From positions 372,001-436,000 of the forward strand of contig NZ_JACHGN010000003.1 of the NCBI RefSeq assembly GCF_014202315.1: a stretch of 64,000 nt of DNA, in the 5' to 3' direction. Source of the DNA: Thermocatellispora tengchongensis. Its GTDB lineage: Bacteria > Actinomycetota > Actinomycetes > Streptosporangiales > Streptosporangiaceae. Shown here piece by piece: positions 8,720-17,033 of this stretch; position 1 is the stretch's first letter; each line of letters starts with the position of its first letter. The notes under the pieces are model-generated. The model did no database searches. It saw only the letters and a program-made list of their open reading frames with translations, and had not been told where the DNA came from. The position numbers and the translations under genes are program-made.

Positions 8720-9877
8720 TCACCAATTGCCGTCGGAAGCGGGAAGAGGATGGTCCGGCGGGTGAACGACGTACACGATCCCCCCGCTGCTCGTGCTCCG
8801 CAGCCACACGTTCTCGAACGCGGCCCGCGGATAGACCCGGCGCACCGACCCGTCGCCGGGCGCGGCCGGGTCGTTGGCCACCACGTCGCCCGCCTCGGTG
8901 AAGCCGACGACCACCATGATGTGACCGCTTGTCGAGTACCCCGAGCCGGGCAGCTCATGCTCCTTGAACGACTGCGAGGTCATCACCGGGACACCGGCCG
9001 CGATCAGCCGCTCCAGCTCCGCCAGCGAGCGCAGCCGGGTGACGAACCCGTCCAGGCCGTACCCGCCGGCGTACGCGACGCTGAACGGCCAGTTGCCGGT
9101 GCCCTGGTAGCTGTGGTCGTACATGTGCCGGGCCGCGTGGTCCACCGCCGGGCACGGGTCGCCCGGGTCCACCCAGGACAGTTCCTCCGGGCCCGGCCCG
9201 CGTCCCCAGTACTCCAGCACCATGGTGACCGCCGCCGGGCTGCACCACGACTCGCCGCCGCCGTCCCACTGCGGGTAGTGCCCCTTGTGCACCTTCTGCG
9301 ACCGGCACGGCACGTCCAGCACCACCCCGGTCCCCGGCCCGCCGGGCGCGCTCGGCGGCACGCTCGCCCGCGCCGGCACCGCCGAGGCCATCACCCCGGC
9401 CGAGCGCACCCGCGCGCCCTCGCCGTACAGGGTCAGCCGCAGCCGGTACGCCACCAGCGGCCGGCGCGCCACCAGCGTGTCCACGGCCACGTCGCCGTCG
9501 TCGTCGCCCTGGCCCGGAAGGGAGGTGCGGTGGATGGAGTCCTCGCCGGACGCCCAGCGGCCCATGACGTACCACTTGGTGGTCGCGCCGGCCGCGGTGC
9601 GGCCCTGCAGCTCCACCTCCAGCCACGACCCCGGCGGCGTCGTCGCGGTCCACGAGGGCACCAGCTCGGTCGCCGGGAACCCGATCTCCCGCTCCGGCGA
9701 CACCCACCGGGCGTACGGGTAGCGGGCCCGCCCGTTGCCGAACGGGTCGAGGTAGCCGGCCACCCCGCGCTCGCCCGCATCGACGTCGGCGAAACGGTGC
9801 AGCACCACCTGGCTCAGCCCCGCAGGCAACACAGTGACCACCCCGCCGATTCTGCTTCCACCCCCATCACCCCACAT
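8720..9877 (-). CDS. C39-like cysteine peptidase domain protein
   Basis: Protein of 385 aa. The N-terminal 190 residues are beta-rich. The C-terminal half is a Peptidase_C39_2-type papain-fold domain, with Cys in GGESWCSPAAV, His in STSGHIMVVVGF and the following Asn-Asp (VANDPAA). No signal peptide is evident. The ATG at 9877 lacks a Shine-Dalgarno site, and TACGTAAAT just upstream could be a -10 for a leaderless message. First gene of the minus-strand operon C39-S9-M20. Confidence 0.82.
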   Translation of the reverse strand: MWGDGGGSRIGGVVTVLPAGLSQVVLHRFADVDAGERGVAGYLDPFGNGRARYPYARWVSPEREIGFPATELVPSWTATTPPGSWLEVELQGRTAAGATTKWYVMGRWASGEDSIHRTSLPGQGDDDGDVAVDTLVARRPLVAYRLRLTLYGEGARVRSAGVMASAVPARASVPPSAPGGPGTGVVLDVPCRSQKVHKGHYPQWDGGGESWCSPAAVTMVLEYWGRGPGPEELSWVDPGDPCPAVDHAARHMYDHSYQGTGNWPFSVAYAGGYGLDGFVTRLRSLAELERLIAAGVPVMTSQSFKEHELPGSGYSTSGHIMVVVGFTEAGDVVANDPAAPGDGSVRRVYPRAAFENVWLRSTSSGGIVYVVHPPDHPLPASDGNW

Positions 9878-10083
9878 CGGAACATTTACGTATGCCTAAC
9901 CCGGCAACGTCCGAGGAGGTGAGCCCGTGGCGCCGGCCACCGCCGCGGGATGGACGGTAGCCGATCCCCATGCGTGGCGGTAGATCCGCGTCCGCGGGGT
10001 CCGTCCGGTATGCCGGTCCCCGTAACATCGCGGAAAAGCCGGAAGCACGCGGGCGTCATCGCGTTCGCGTACAAACCCCATAC

Positions 10084-11373
10084 ATGACCGAAGCCCATCT
10101 CCCGCAGGTCGAGCCATTCGTCCCCTGGGGCGCCCCGCCGCCGGCGCCGGGGCGCGCCGGGCCGCTCAGCGGACTGCGGCTCACCGTCAAGGACGTCATC
10201 GACGTGGCCGGCCTGCCCACGGGCGCCGGGCACCCCCGCTGGCTGGACACCCACCCGGTCCCGGCGCGCGACGCCGACGCCGTGGCCGCGCTGCGCGAGG
10301 CGGGCGCGGAACTGGTGGGCAAGAGCCACACGGACGAGCTGGCCTTCAGCCTGGGCGGCACCAACGCCCACTACGGGGCCCCCGCCAACCCCGCCGCGCC
10401 CGGCCACGCCTGCGGCGGCTCCTCCAGCGGCACCGCCGCCGCCGTCGCCTCCGGCGCCGCCGACCTCGGCCTCGGCACCGACACCGCGGGCTCCATCCGG
10501 GTTCCGGCCGCCTACACCGGGCTGTGGGGCTTCCGGCCCAGCCACGCCCGGGTCTCGCGCGCCGGGCTGGTGCCGCTCGCGCCGTCCTTCGACGTCCCCG
10601 GGCTGCTCGCCCGCGACGTCGCGGTGCTGCGCCTGGCCGCCGCCTTCCTGCTCGGCGGGGGAGCGGGCGCCGAGCCGGCCACGCGGCTGCACGTGCCGCC
10701 CGACCTGTGGTCGGCGGTCTCGCCGCGCGTGGGCGCGGCGCTGGCCCCCGCGCTGCGCCGCCTCGCCGAGTCGCTGCCCATCGACCGCACGCCGGTCTTC
10801 CCCGGGCCGGGCCTCGACGGGGAGCGCGTACGCGCGGCGTTCGCGGTGGTGCAGGGCGCGCAGGCGTGGGACGCGCACGGGGTGTGGATCACCACCGAGC
10901 ACCCCGAGTTCGGCCCCGGCGTGGGGGCCAGGTTCCGCGCCGCCGCCCGGATCACCAAGGAGGAGCTGGCCCCCGCCGAGGACCTGCTCGCCCGCGCCGC
11001 CGAGCGGATCGCCGCCCTGCTCGCGGACGGCGGCCTGCTGGCCCTGCCCACGGCCCCCACCCCCGCGCCCCCGCTGCCCGAGGGCTTCAGATCCCCCGGC
11101 TCCGACGGCCCCGGCGGCGGGCGGGAGGCGGAGGAGGAGCCCGCGCCGCCGACGTACCGGGGGCACAGCGGCTACCGCGCCGTGGTCACCGGCCCGCGCG
11201 ACCGCGAGCGGCGCGCCGCCACCGTGCGGCTCACCTGCCTGGCCGGCCTGGCCGGCGCGCCGGCCGTCAGCCTCCCGGCGGGCCGGCTCGACGGCCTGCC
11301 GCTCGGGCTCAGCCTGATGGCCGCCCCGGGCCACGACGAGCGGGTCCTGGAGACCGCCGCCGCCCTCGCCTGA
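10084..11373 (+). CDS. Amidase (amidase-signature family)
   Basis: Hydrolase of 429 aa with the complete amidase-signature Ser-Ser-Lys triad: Lys in LTVKDVIDVAG (about 36), Ser in CGGSSSGT (about 114) and the nucleophile in GTDTAGSIRVP (about 137). The ATG at 10084 is preferred; upstream codons to 9970 lack coding character. No ribosome site is seen, and TACAAA 8 nt upstream could be a -10, so a leaderless start is possible. It is shorter in the C-terminal part than GatA and is not a GatCAB subunit by context. Substrate unknown. It is divergent from the peptidase operon. Confidence 0.85.
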   Translation: MTEAHLPQVEPFVPWGAPPPAPGRAGPLSGLRLTVKDVIDVAGLPTGAGHPRWLDTHPVPARDADAVAALREAGAELVGKSHTDELAFSLGGTNAHYGAPANPAAPGHACGGSSSGTAAAVASGAADLGLGTDTAGSIRVPAAYTGLWGFRPSHARVSRAGLVPLAPSFDVPGLLARDVAVLRLAAAFLLGGGAGAEPATRLHVPPDLWSAVSPRVGAALAPALRRLAESLPIDRTPVFPGPGLDGERVRAAFAVVQGAQAWDAHGVWITTEHPEFGPGVGARFRAAARITKEELAPAEDLLARAAERIAALLADGGLLALPTAPTPAPPLPEGFRSPGSDGPGGGREAEEEPAPPTYRGHSGYRAVVTGPRDRERRAATVRLTCLAGLAGAPAVSLPAGRLDGLPLGLSLMAAPGHDERVLETAAALA

Positions 11374-11382
11374 CGCGCCCGC

Positions 11383-12492
11383 TCACAGGTACAGGCCCGT
11401 GCCCTCCGAGGTGCGGGCCTGGTCCACCGGGCGGCCCGCGCGCAGGGCGTACAGCTCGGCCAGCGTCGCGCCCTGCGGCCCGACGCCCTCCGAGGTGCCC
11501 AGCCACGCCACCGCCTCCGCGTACGGCAGCGCGCCGACCTCGATCCTGGCCAGGCACCGGCCCGGCCGCACCACGGCCGGGTGCAGCCGCGCCAGGTCCT
11601 CGTTGGTGGTGATCGCGAGCAGCACGTCGCGGCCCTGCCCGAGCAGGCCGTCGGTCAGGTTGAGCAGTCGCGACAGGCCCTGGCCCGCGAGGTCCTTGGC
11701 CCCCGCCCGGATCAGCTCGTCGCAGTCCTCCAGCACCAGCAGCCGCCAGCGCCGCCCCGAGTCGTCGGGCCCGTCGTGGCCCATCGTCACCTGCAGCAGG
11801 TAGCCGGGGCTGTCGAACAGCCGCTCGGGGTCGAGCACGCAGTCCACCTGGCACCACTCGCGCCACTCGTGGGCGAGACCGCGCAGCAGCGTGGTCTTGC
11901 CCGTGCCCGGCGGCCCGTGCAGCAGCACCAGCCGCCCGCTCACCTCCGCCGGCACCGTGCGCATCAGCCGGTCCACCCGGCCGCGCACCTGCGCCGGGTA
12001 GTTGCCCGCGATCTCCGCCCAGCCGGGGGCGCTGATCAGCTTCTCCGCGCGCCGCCCGCCACGGTCGGTGAGCCACCAGAAGCCCATCTCGACGTGACCG
12101 GTCTCCGACGGCGGCTCCACCGCGTCGCGCACCGTCTCGGCCAGGACCCGCCCGGCCAGCTCCTCGCTGACCGCCGTGACGCTCACGGTCGCGCTGCTGC
12201 CCCTGTAGCGGACCACGCGCAGCGTCCAGCCCTCGCCGCACACCAGCCGCGAGTCGCGGCCGTCCTCCTCCTGCGCCACCCGCATCAGCCGCCCGTCGCG
12301 GGGCATCAGCGCCGCGCCGGGACGCACCCGCTCCAGATCCGCCGTTCGCGACCACGGCTGCGCGCCGGTCGCGAACGGCGACAGCGCGAGCGCGTCGATG
12401 ACATCGATGGGGGAGTCGCCGTCGTCGAGCCAGACGTTCATCGGCAGCTCGGCGGGCGCGGGCGTGAAGGGAACCCCCTTGACCACGGACAT
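11383..12492 (-). CDS. AAA-family ATPase with N-terminal DUF5925-type domain
   Basis: Protein of 369 aa. Residues 1-160 form a domain resembling DUF5925, and the rest is an AAA ATPase module with Walker A GPPGTGKT (193-200), Walker B LLVLEDCDEL, a sensor-like ITTNE and an arginine-rich VRPGR motif. It resembles AAA proteins of the BCS1/CbxX class by eye. It is convergent with the amidase (9-nt gap) and divergent from mtnA. The longer frame upstream to 13674 is antisense to mtnA and was discarded. Function unknown. Confidence 0.75.
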   Translation of the reverse strand: MSVVKGVPFTPAPAELPMNVWLDDGDSPIDVIDALALSPFATGAQPWSRTADLERVRPGAALMPRDGRLMRVAQEEDGRDSRLVCGEGWTLRVVRYRGSSATVSVTAVSEELAGRVLAETVRDAVEPPSETGHVEMGFWWLTDRGGRRAEKLISAPGWAEIAGNYPAQVRGRVDRLMRTVPAEVSGRLVLLHGPPGTGKTTLLRGLAHEWREWCQVDCVLDPERLFDSPGYLLQVTMGHDGPDDSGRRWRLLVLEDCDELIRAGAKDLAGQGLSRLLNLTDGLLGQGRDVLLAITTNEDLARLHPAVVRPGRCLARIEVGALPYAEAVAWLGTSEGVGPQGATLAELYALRAGRPVDQARTSEGTGLYL

Positions 12493-12561
12493 AAGGTCAA
12501 TGATCCCGGTCGCCCCCGCCCGCCGTCGATCGTTTTTCGGCAGATGGGGCCGTCTGCGGCA

Positions 12562-12588
12562 TTGACGGTGGCCTGTCTCCGGTAGCGT
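12562..12588 (+). promoter_or_regulatory. Probable promoter of mtnA (leaderless)
   Basis: TTGACG (12562-12567) and TAGCGT (12583-12588) are separated by 15 bp, and the GTG start of mtnA lies 6 nt after the -10. No Shine-Dalgarno site is present, so the transcript is probably leaderless. Confidence 0.45.
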
Positions 12589-12594
12589 CGGAAC

Positions 12595-13632
12595 GTGCGG
12601 ACGATCGACTGGGTGGACGGCGCCGTCGAGCTGATCGACCAGACCCTGCTGCCCGAGCGGGTCGAGGTGCTGCGGCTGCGAACCGTCGCCGACCTCGTCG
12701 CGGCGGTGCGGCGGCTGGCCGTGCGCGGCGCGCCCGCCCTGGGCGTGGCGGGCGCGCTCGGCGTCGCCCTGGCCGCGTACACCGAGCCCGGCCCCGAGGC
12801 CGTACGGGCGGCGGCGGAGAGCCTGCGCCGGGCCCGCCCGACCGCGGTCAACCTCGCCTGGGGCGTGGACCAGGCCGCCGCGCTGCTGCCCGAGGGCCCC
12901 GACGCCGTGCTGCGCCGCGCCCTCGCCATCCGCGACGACGACGTCGAGGCGTGCCTGTCCATGGGCGAGTACGGCGCCGACCTGCTCGCCGGTCTCACCG
13001 GCACCCGCCCGCTGACCGTCATGACCGTCTGCAACACCGGCGGCCTGGCCGCCGTCGAACGCGGCACCGCCCTCGGCGTCGCGCAGACCCTGCACGAGCG
13101 GGGCCTCCTGGCCGAGGCGCTGGCCCTGGAGACCCGCCCGCTGCTCCAGGGGGCCAGGCTGACCGCCTGGGAGCTGGCCCGCATGGGCGCCCCGCACCGC
13201 CTGGTCGTCGATTCCGCGGGCCCGTTCCTGCTCGCCCGCGGCCACGCCGACGCCGTGCTGATCGGCGCCGACCGCATCGCCGCCGACGGCGACACCGCCA
13301 ACAAGGTCGGCAGCTACGCCCTGGCCCTGGGCGCCCGCCGCGCGGGCGTGCCGTTCGTCGTGGTCGCCCCCGAGACGACGATCGACATGGCCACCCCCAC
13401 CGGCGCCGGCATCGAGATCGAGGACCGCGACGCCGAGGAGGTCGTCACTCTGCGCGGCCACCGCCTGGCCCCCGAGGGCACCGGCGCGCTCAACCCGGCC
13501 TTCGACGTGACCCCGCACGACCTGATCACCGCGATCGTCACCGACCGCCGCGTCATCCGCCTCGACAAGGGCGAATCCCTCGCGTCGGTGCCCCCCGGCC
13601 CGCGCCGCGCCGGCCCTTCCGAACGGGTATAG
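12595..13632 (+). CDS. mtnA: S-methyl-5-thioribose-1-phosphate isomerase
   Basis: Converts 5-methylthioribose-1-phosphate to methylthioribulose-1-phosphate in methionine salvage; 345 aa, normal for MtnA. The family signatures are intact: RGAPALGVAGALGV near residue 42, the catalytic Cys in TVCNTGG (about 146) and the catalytic Asp in IGADRIAADGDTANKVGSY (about 226). The GTG at 12595 is supported by a promoter 6 nt upstream. No other methionine-salvage genes are in the window, so it stands alone here. Confidence 0.95.
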   Translation: MRTIDWVDGAVELIDQTLLPERVEVLRLRTVADLVAAVRRLAVRGAPALGVAGALGVALAAYTEPGPEAVRAAAESLRRARPTAVNLAWGVDQAAALLPEGPDAVLRRALAIRDDDVEACLSMGEYGADLLAGLTGTRPLTVMTVCNTGGLAAVERGTALGVAQTLHERGLLAEALALETRPLLQGARLTAWELARMGAPHRLVVDSAGPFLLARGHADAVLIGADRIAADGDTANKVGSYALALGARRAGVPFVVVAPETTIDMATPTGAGIEIEDRDAEEVVTLRGHRLAPEGTGALNPAFDVTPHDLITAIVTDRRVIRLDKGESLASVPPGPRRAGPSERV

Positions 13633-13726
13633 GCCCCGGCTTTGCCGGTGAAACCCCCGATGATCCCATCGCAAGCACGTTACGCTGAGTTGTCACCCAA
13701 TTGCACATCTGAGAGGACTCCCCCCA

Positions 13727-14509
13727 GTGGCCATGGATTTCGTCTCCCGTCGCGAGTGGGGCGCCAGATCCCCGCGCGGCTCCTACACCGCCCTGTCCTC
13801 CACCAGAGGCGTGAAGATCCACTACACCGGCGGCCGGGTCGATCCCGCCATCGTCGATGATCACGACAAGTGCGTGAAAATGGTGCGCTCCATCCAGAAG
13901 AGCCATATGGACGGCAATGGTTGGATGGACATCGGGTACAGCTTGGTGGTCTGTCCACATCGGAAGGTGTTCGAGGGGCGGGGAATCAAGCACCTGCCGG
14001 CGGCCAACGGGCCGGGGCTGAACTCCGGGCACTACGCCGTGCTGGGGCTCGTCGGCTCCTCGGGGCTGGTCACCCCGCCCGACGGCATGCTGCACGGCAT
14101 CGTGGACGCGATCGAGTACCTCCGCGACGAGGGCGACGCCGGGCGCGAGATCAAGGGGCATCGCGACGGCTATGCCACCGACTGCCCCGGTGACAAGCTG
14201 TACTCCTGGGTCAAACGCGGCGCCCCCCGGCCCGGCGCCCAGGAGCCCTCCGACCCCGAGCCGCCCAGCGGCGAGGCGCCCGAGTGGCCCGGCCGTGAGC
14301 TGAAGTACCCGCCGGTCATGCGCGGCGACGACGTGCGGCAGTGGCAGGCGCGGATGAAGGAGCGCGGGTGGGGCATCGCCGTCGACGGCGCCTACGGGCC
14401 GAGGTCCCGCGAGGTCTGCCGGTCCTTCCAGCGCGAGAAGGGTCTGCCGGTGACGGGCGTGGTCAACAAGGCCACCTGGACCGCCGCCTGGGAGATGCCG
14501 GTCACCTGA
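13727..14509 (+). CDS. PGRP-type N-acetylmuramoyl-L-alanine amidase with peptidoglycan-binding domain
   Basis: Peptidoglycan hydrolase of 260 aa. Residues 1-165 are a type-2 amidase/PGRP domain with zinc ligands His32 (IHYTGG), His145 and Cys153 (GHRDGYATDCPGD). A Pro/Glu-rich linker follows, then a PG_binding_1 domain (about 196-258). The GTG at 13727 has GAGAGGA 9 nt upstream. There is no signal peptide or membrane segment, unusual for a wall hydrolase and reminiscent of phage endolysins, although no phage genes are nearby. TAA-containing 8-bp repeats follow the stop. Confidence 0.88.
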   Translation: MAMDFVSRREWGARSPRGSYTALSSTRGVKIHYTGGRVDPAIVDDHDKCVKMVRSIQKSHMDGNGWMDIGYSLVVCPHRKVFEGRGIKHLPAANGPGLNSGHYAVLGLVGSSGLVTPPDGMLHGIVDAIEYLRDEGDAGREIKGHRDGYATDCPGDKLYSWVKRGAPRPGAQEPSDPEPPSGEAPEWPGRELKYPPVMRGDDVRQWQARMKERGWGIAVDGAYGPRSREVCRSFQREKGLPVTGVVNKATWTAAWEMPVT

Positions 14510-14521
14510 GCCGGCCGCCCA

Positions 14522-14553
14522 CATAAGCCCATAAGCCCATAAGCCCATAAGCC
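14522..14553 (+). repeat. 8-bp tandem repeat CATAAGCC, 4 copies
   Basis: Four copies lie 13 nt after the amidase stop. Each carries TAA, and the 8-bp period places stops in all three forward frames. A degenerate CGTCAGTCC follows. Confidence 0.92.
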
Positions 14554-14566
14554 CGTCAGTCCGGCG

Positions 14567-14604
14567 CGTCAGCCCGTCAGCCCGTCAGCCCGTCAGCCCG
14601 TCAG
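14567..14604 (-). repeat. 8-bp tandem repeat (GGCTGACG on the minus strand), nearly 5 copies
   Basis: Units of CGTCAGCC start at 14567, 14575, 14583, 14591 and 14599 (partial). Read on the minus strand, each carries TGA. The first one met by ribosomes, at 14603-14601, is the real stop of the DUF2278 gene, and the following ones close every minus-strand frame. Confidence 0.92.
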
Positions 14605-15605
14605 AAGGTTATGGTCCACCCCTCGCGGGCGGCGTCCTGGGCGGTGTAGGCCACGCCGTGCACCTTCAGGCCCGCCGGGTCGAGCAGGGTCAGCTTGCCG
14701 CCGCTGTTGCCCAGGGTGAGCGCCGGGGCGACCGGCACCGTCAGCGGCGCGCCCGCCGCCAGGGTCCCGGTCAGGGCCAGCAGGTGCCTGCCCTGGTCGG
14801 CGAGGGTCCAGCCGGTGAGGTCCACCGGGCCGGGCGAGGCGTTGAGCAGGGTGACGGTCTCGCGCTCCGGGGCGGGCCCGGCCGGGTTGACCAGCGCCGC
14901 GATGATGCGCACCGGCTCCTCCCCGCGCGAGGGACGCGGCGGGGCGCCATCCAGCGCGTGCCCGGTCACGTCGTCGGTGTGCCACGACTGCGACTGGAAG
15001 GCCAGGAACACCGCGACCCAGCGCGACTCGCCGGGCAGGTGGATCATCAGCCCGCCGTCCTGCCACACGCCGTCGTCGCGGCGGAACCTGGGGGAGTTGC
15101 CCTGGTTCATGTGCACGTCGTGCACGCCGTTGCCGGGCAGGAAGCCGAAGATCTTGTCGCGGGTGCCGGGCTCCGGGCCCCATCGCTCCCCGAAGACGTA
15201 CACCCCCGCCGTCGGGTCGTCGATCGCCCGGTGCACGTAGTGGTCGAGCATGTCGGCCAGGTCGTTGTCCTCGCCGGGCTGGTGGTGTGGCAGCTCCCGC
15301 ATCAGCGCCGGGTCGAACAGGTTGCCGCGCACGAAGTCCAGCGCCGCCCCGCCCGGACGGCTCGGCAGCGGCGTCCACCCGCTGCCCGGGGCGGGCAGCG
15401 CGGCCGTGACCGGGTGCCGGAAGTCGTCGTCGGCCAGGTAGAGCAACTGCGACGGCGCCTCCTGCGACAGCACGTTGACCGCCGCCCGGTACGCCGTGCC
15501 GGCGTCGTCGGACAGCCGGATCTGGTAGTGCGGCGAGTCGTCGGACTTCTCGCGGTGGGCCTCCATCGCGCGGCAGGCCAGCACCCCGTAGGACCGCAAG
15601 GGCAT
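14601..15605 (-). CDS. DUF2278 family protein with C-terminal lamin-tail domain
   Basis: Protein of 334 aa. The N-terminal 220 residues match the YukJ/DUF2278 family (start MPLRSYGVLACRA, motifs HYQIRL and VHDVHMNQGNS, and QDGGLMIHLP). The last 100 residues look like a lamin-tail beta-sandwich (VTLLNASPGPVDLTGWTLAD). The ATG at 15605 has GGAGGT 6 nt upstream and is chosen over the longer frame to 15692. Its stop lies inside an 8-bp repeat array. No signal peptide. Function of the family is unknown. Confidence 0.82.
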   Translation of the reverse strand: MPLRSYGVLACRAMEAHREKSDDSPHYQIRLSDDAGTAYRAAVNVLSQEAPSQLLYLADDDFRHPVTAALPAPGSGWTPLPSRPGGAALDFVRGNLFDPALMRELPHHQPGEDNDLADMLDHYVHRAIDDPTAGVYVFGERWGPEPGTRDKIFGFLPGNGVHDVHMNQGNSPRFRRDDGVWQDGGLMIHLPGESRWVAVFLAFQSQSWHTDDVTGHALDGAPPRPSRGEEPVRIIAALVNPAGPAPERETVTLLNASPGPVDLTGWTLADQGRHLLALTGTLAAGAPLTVPVAPALTLGNSGGKLTLLDPAGLKVHGVAYTAQDAAREGWTITF

Positions 15606-15712
15606 GGGCCACCTCCGGGCGACGGTCCGGCGGCTGGTTCCACCCGGACGCCTACGAGCGTCGCCGATGAACCGCCGGGACGCAACGACCACATCCGGTC
15701 AATTTGGGGGTG

Positions 15713-16792
15713 TCACCGCGCCGCGGGCGGCTCCCCGGCGAGCCAGGCGTCGATCTCGCGGCGCAGCCGGGCCTTGGTGGCCGCCGGCGCGAAGGAGGCG
15801 TCCACCGCGGTGCGGGCCAGCGCGGCCAGGCGCGTGTCGTCGTAGCCGTAGGCGTCGCGGACCCGGGCGTACTCGCCGGTCAGCGTGGTGCCGATCACGT
15901 CCGGCACGTCGGCGCCCAGCACCACGGCCAGGCCCGCCTCGACCATGCGGGGCAGCGGGTGGTCGGCCAGCGAGGGCACCAGGCCCAGCGAGACGTTGGA
16001 CGACGGGCAGACCTCCAGCGGGGTGCCGAGATCGCGCAGCTCGGCGACCAGTTCGGGGTCCTCCAGCACCCGGAAGCCGTGCCCGATCCGCTCGGCCCGG
16101 CCCAGCCTGAGCGCCTCGCGCACGCTGTCGGCCCCGCAGGTCTCGCCCGCGTGGTGCACCAGATGCACGCCCGTCTCGGCCGCCGCGTCGATCACCTCGG
16201 CGAAGGGGGCCAGCGGGTACCGCTCCTCCCCGGCCATCCCCATGGCGATCACGCCGTGGCGGGCGTACCGGGTGGCGAGCTTCAGGGTGCGCCAGGCGCG
16301 CTCGGGCGAGCGGCGGCGCGAGTGGTCCAGGATCACCGCCACCTCGATCCCGTACGCGGCCCGCCCCTCGGCCAGCCCGTCCAGCACCGCCTCCAGGGGC
16401 TCCTCGGCGGCCATCCCGTACGGCGTGAGCCGGTCGGCGTGCGAGGCGGCCGTGAAGGTCACCTCGGCGTACCGGGTGCCCTGTGCCGCCTCGTCGGCGC
16501 AGAACTCGACCGCGATCCGCCGGAAGTCCTCCGCCCGCCGCAGGCACTCCCGCACCGTGGACCCGTAGTCGGCGAAGGCCCGGAACCCGGGGAACGGCGT
16601 CACCGGCGGCGCGACCGCCACCCCGTTGGCCGCCGCCAGCTCCCGCAGCGTGCCGGCTCGCACGGTGCTCTCCAGGTGCACGTGCAGGTGGACCTTGGGC
16701 AGGCGGGCGAGATCACGGGTGTTCCCCCCGTCGCGGGTGTTCCCCCCATCGGGGGTGCTCCCGGCATCGCGCGTCTTCTCGGCATCGGGCAT
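15713..16792 (-). CDS. Adenosine deaminase-like metal-dependent deaminase
   Basis: Amidohydrolase-superfamily deaminase of 359 aa. It has the HLHVHLE metal motif (about 35-40), a HHAGE catalytic motif, IGHGFR, SSNVSLG and the late metal-ligand Asp in LGADVPDVIGTTL. In classical adenosine deaminases this last motif is usually S/T-D-D-P. Here the residue after the ligand Asp is Val, so the purine contact may differ and the true substrate may not be adenosine. The first 27 residues come from an 18-bp repeat and precede the normal domain start. Lone gene, divergent from the glutamate-cysteine ligase. Confidence 0.82.
   Translation of the reverse strand: MPDAEKTRDAGSTPDGGNTRDGGNTRDLARLPKVHLHVHLESTVRAGTLRELAAANGVAVAPPVTPFPGFRAFADYGSTVRECLRRAEDFRRIAVEFCADEAAQGTRYAEVTFTAASHADRLTPYGMAAEEPLEAVLDGLAEGRAAYGIEVAVILDHSRRRSPERAWRTLKLATRYARHGVIAMGMAGEERYPLAPFAEVIDAAAETGVHLVHHAGETCGADSVREALRLGRAERIGHGFRVLEDPELVAELRDLGTPLEVCPSSNVSLGLVPSLADHPLPRMVEAGLAVVLGADVPDVIGTTLTGEYARVRDAYGYDDTRLAALARTAVDASFAPAATKARLRREIDAWLAGEPPAAR
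16716..16787 (-). repeat. 18-bp tandem repeat at the start of the deaminase gene, 4 degenerate copies
   Basis: Units at 16716-16733, 16734-16751, 16752-16769 and 16770-16787 diverge progressively toward the start codon. On the minus strand they encode the hexads TRDAGS, TPDGGN, TRDGGN and TRDLAR near the protein's N-terminus. Confidence 0.85.
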
Positions 16793-16930
16793 GCTCCCGA
16801 CCCTACGCACACTCCCGCCCCATCCCGCACCCGGATATCCCCCGGAACCCGCGGACCCGCCGCCCGCGCGGGGGGCCGGATCGGGCGGGTGGAACGGGAC
16901 GGCGCGGGAATAACGGTTGCCGAGGCATGG

Positions 16931-16976
16931 GCGGGCCGGCGGCCCCCGCAGGCGTTTCCGCGCTCCGCCGGCCCGC
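16931..16976. other. Long hairpin in a divergent intergenic region
   Basis: GCGGGCCGGCGG (16931-16942) pairs perfectly with CCGCCGGCCCGC (16965-16976) around a 22-nt loop. It lies between the divergent deaminase and glutamate-cysteine ligase genes. Role unknown. Confidence 0.45.
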
Positions 16977-17033
16977 GCCCGTGCCAGGCGGCCTTGCACT
17001 CCTTAGATCCCGTGTTCGCGTCAAGGAGGCTCG

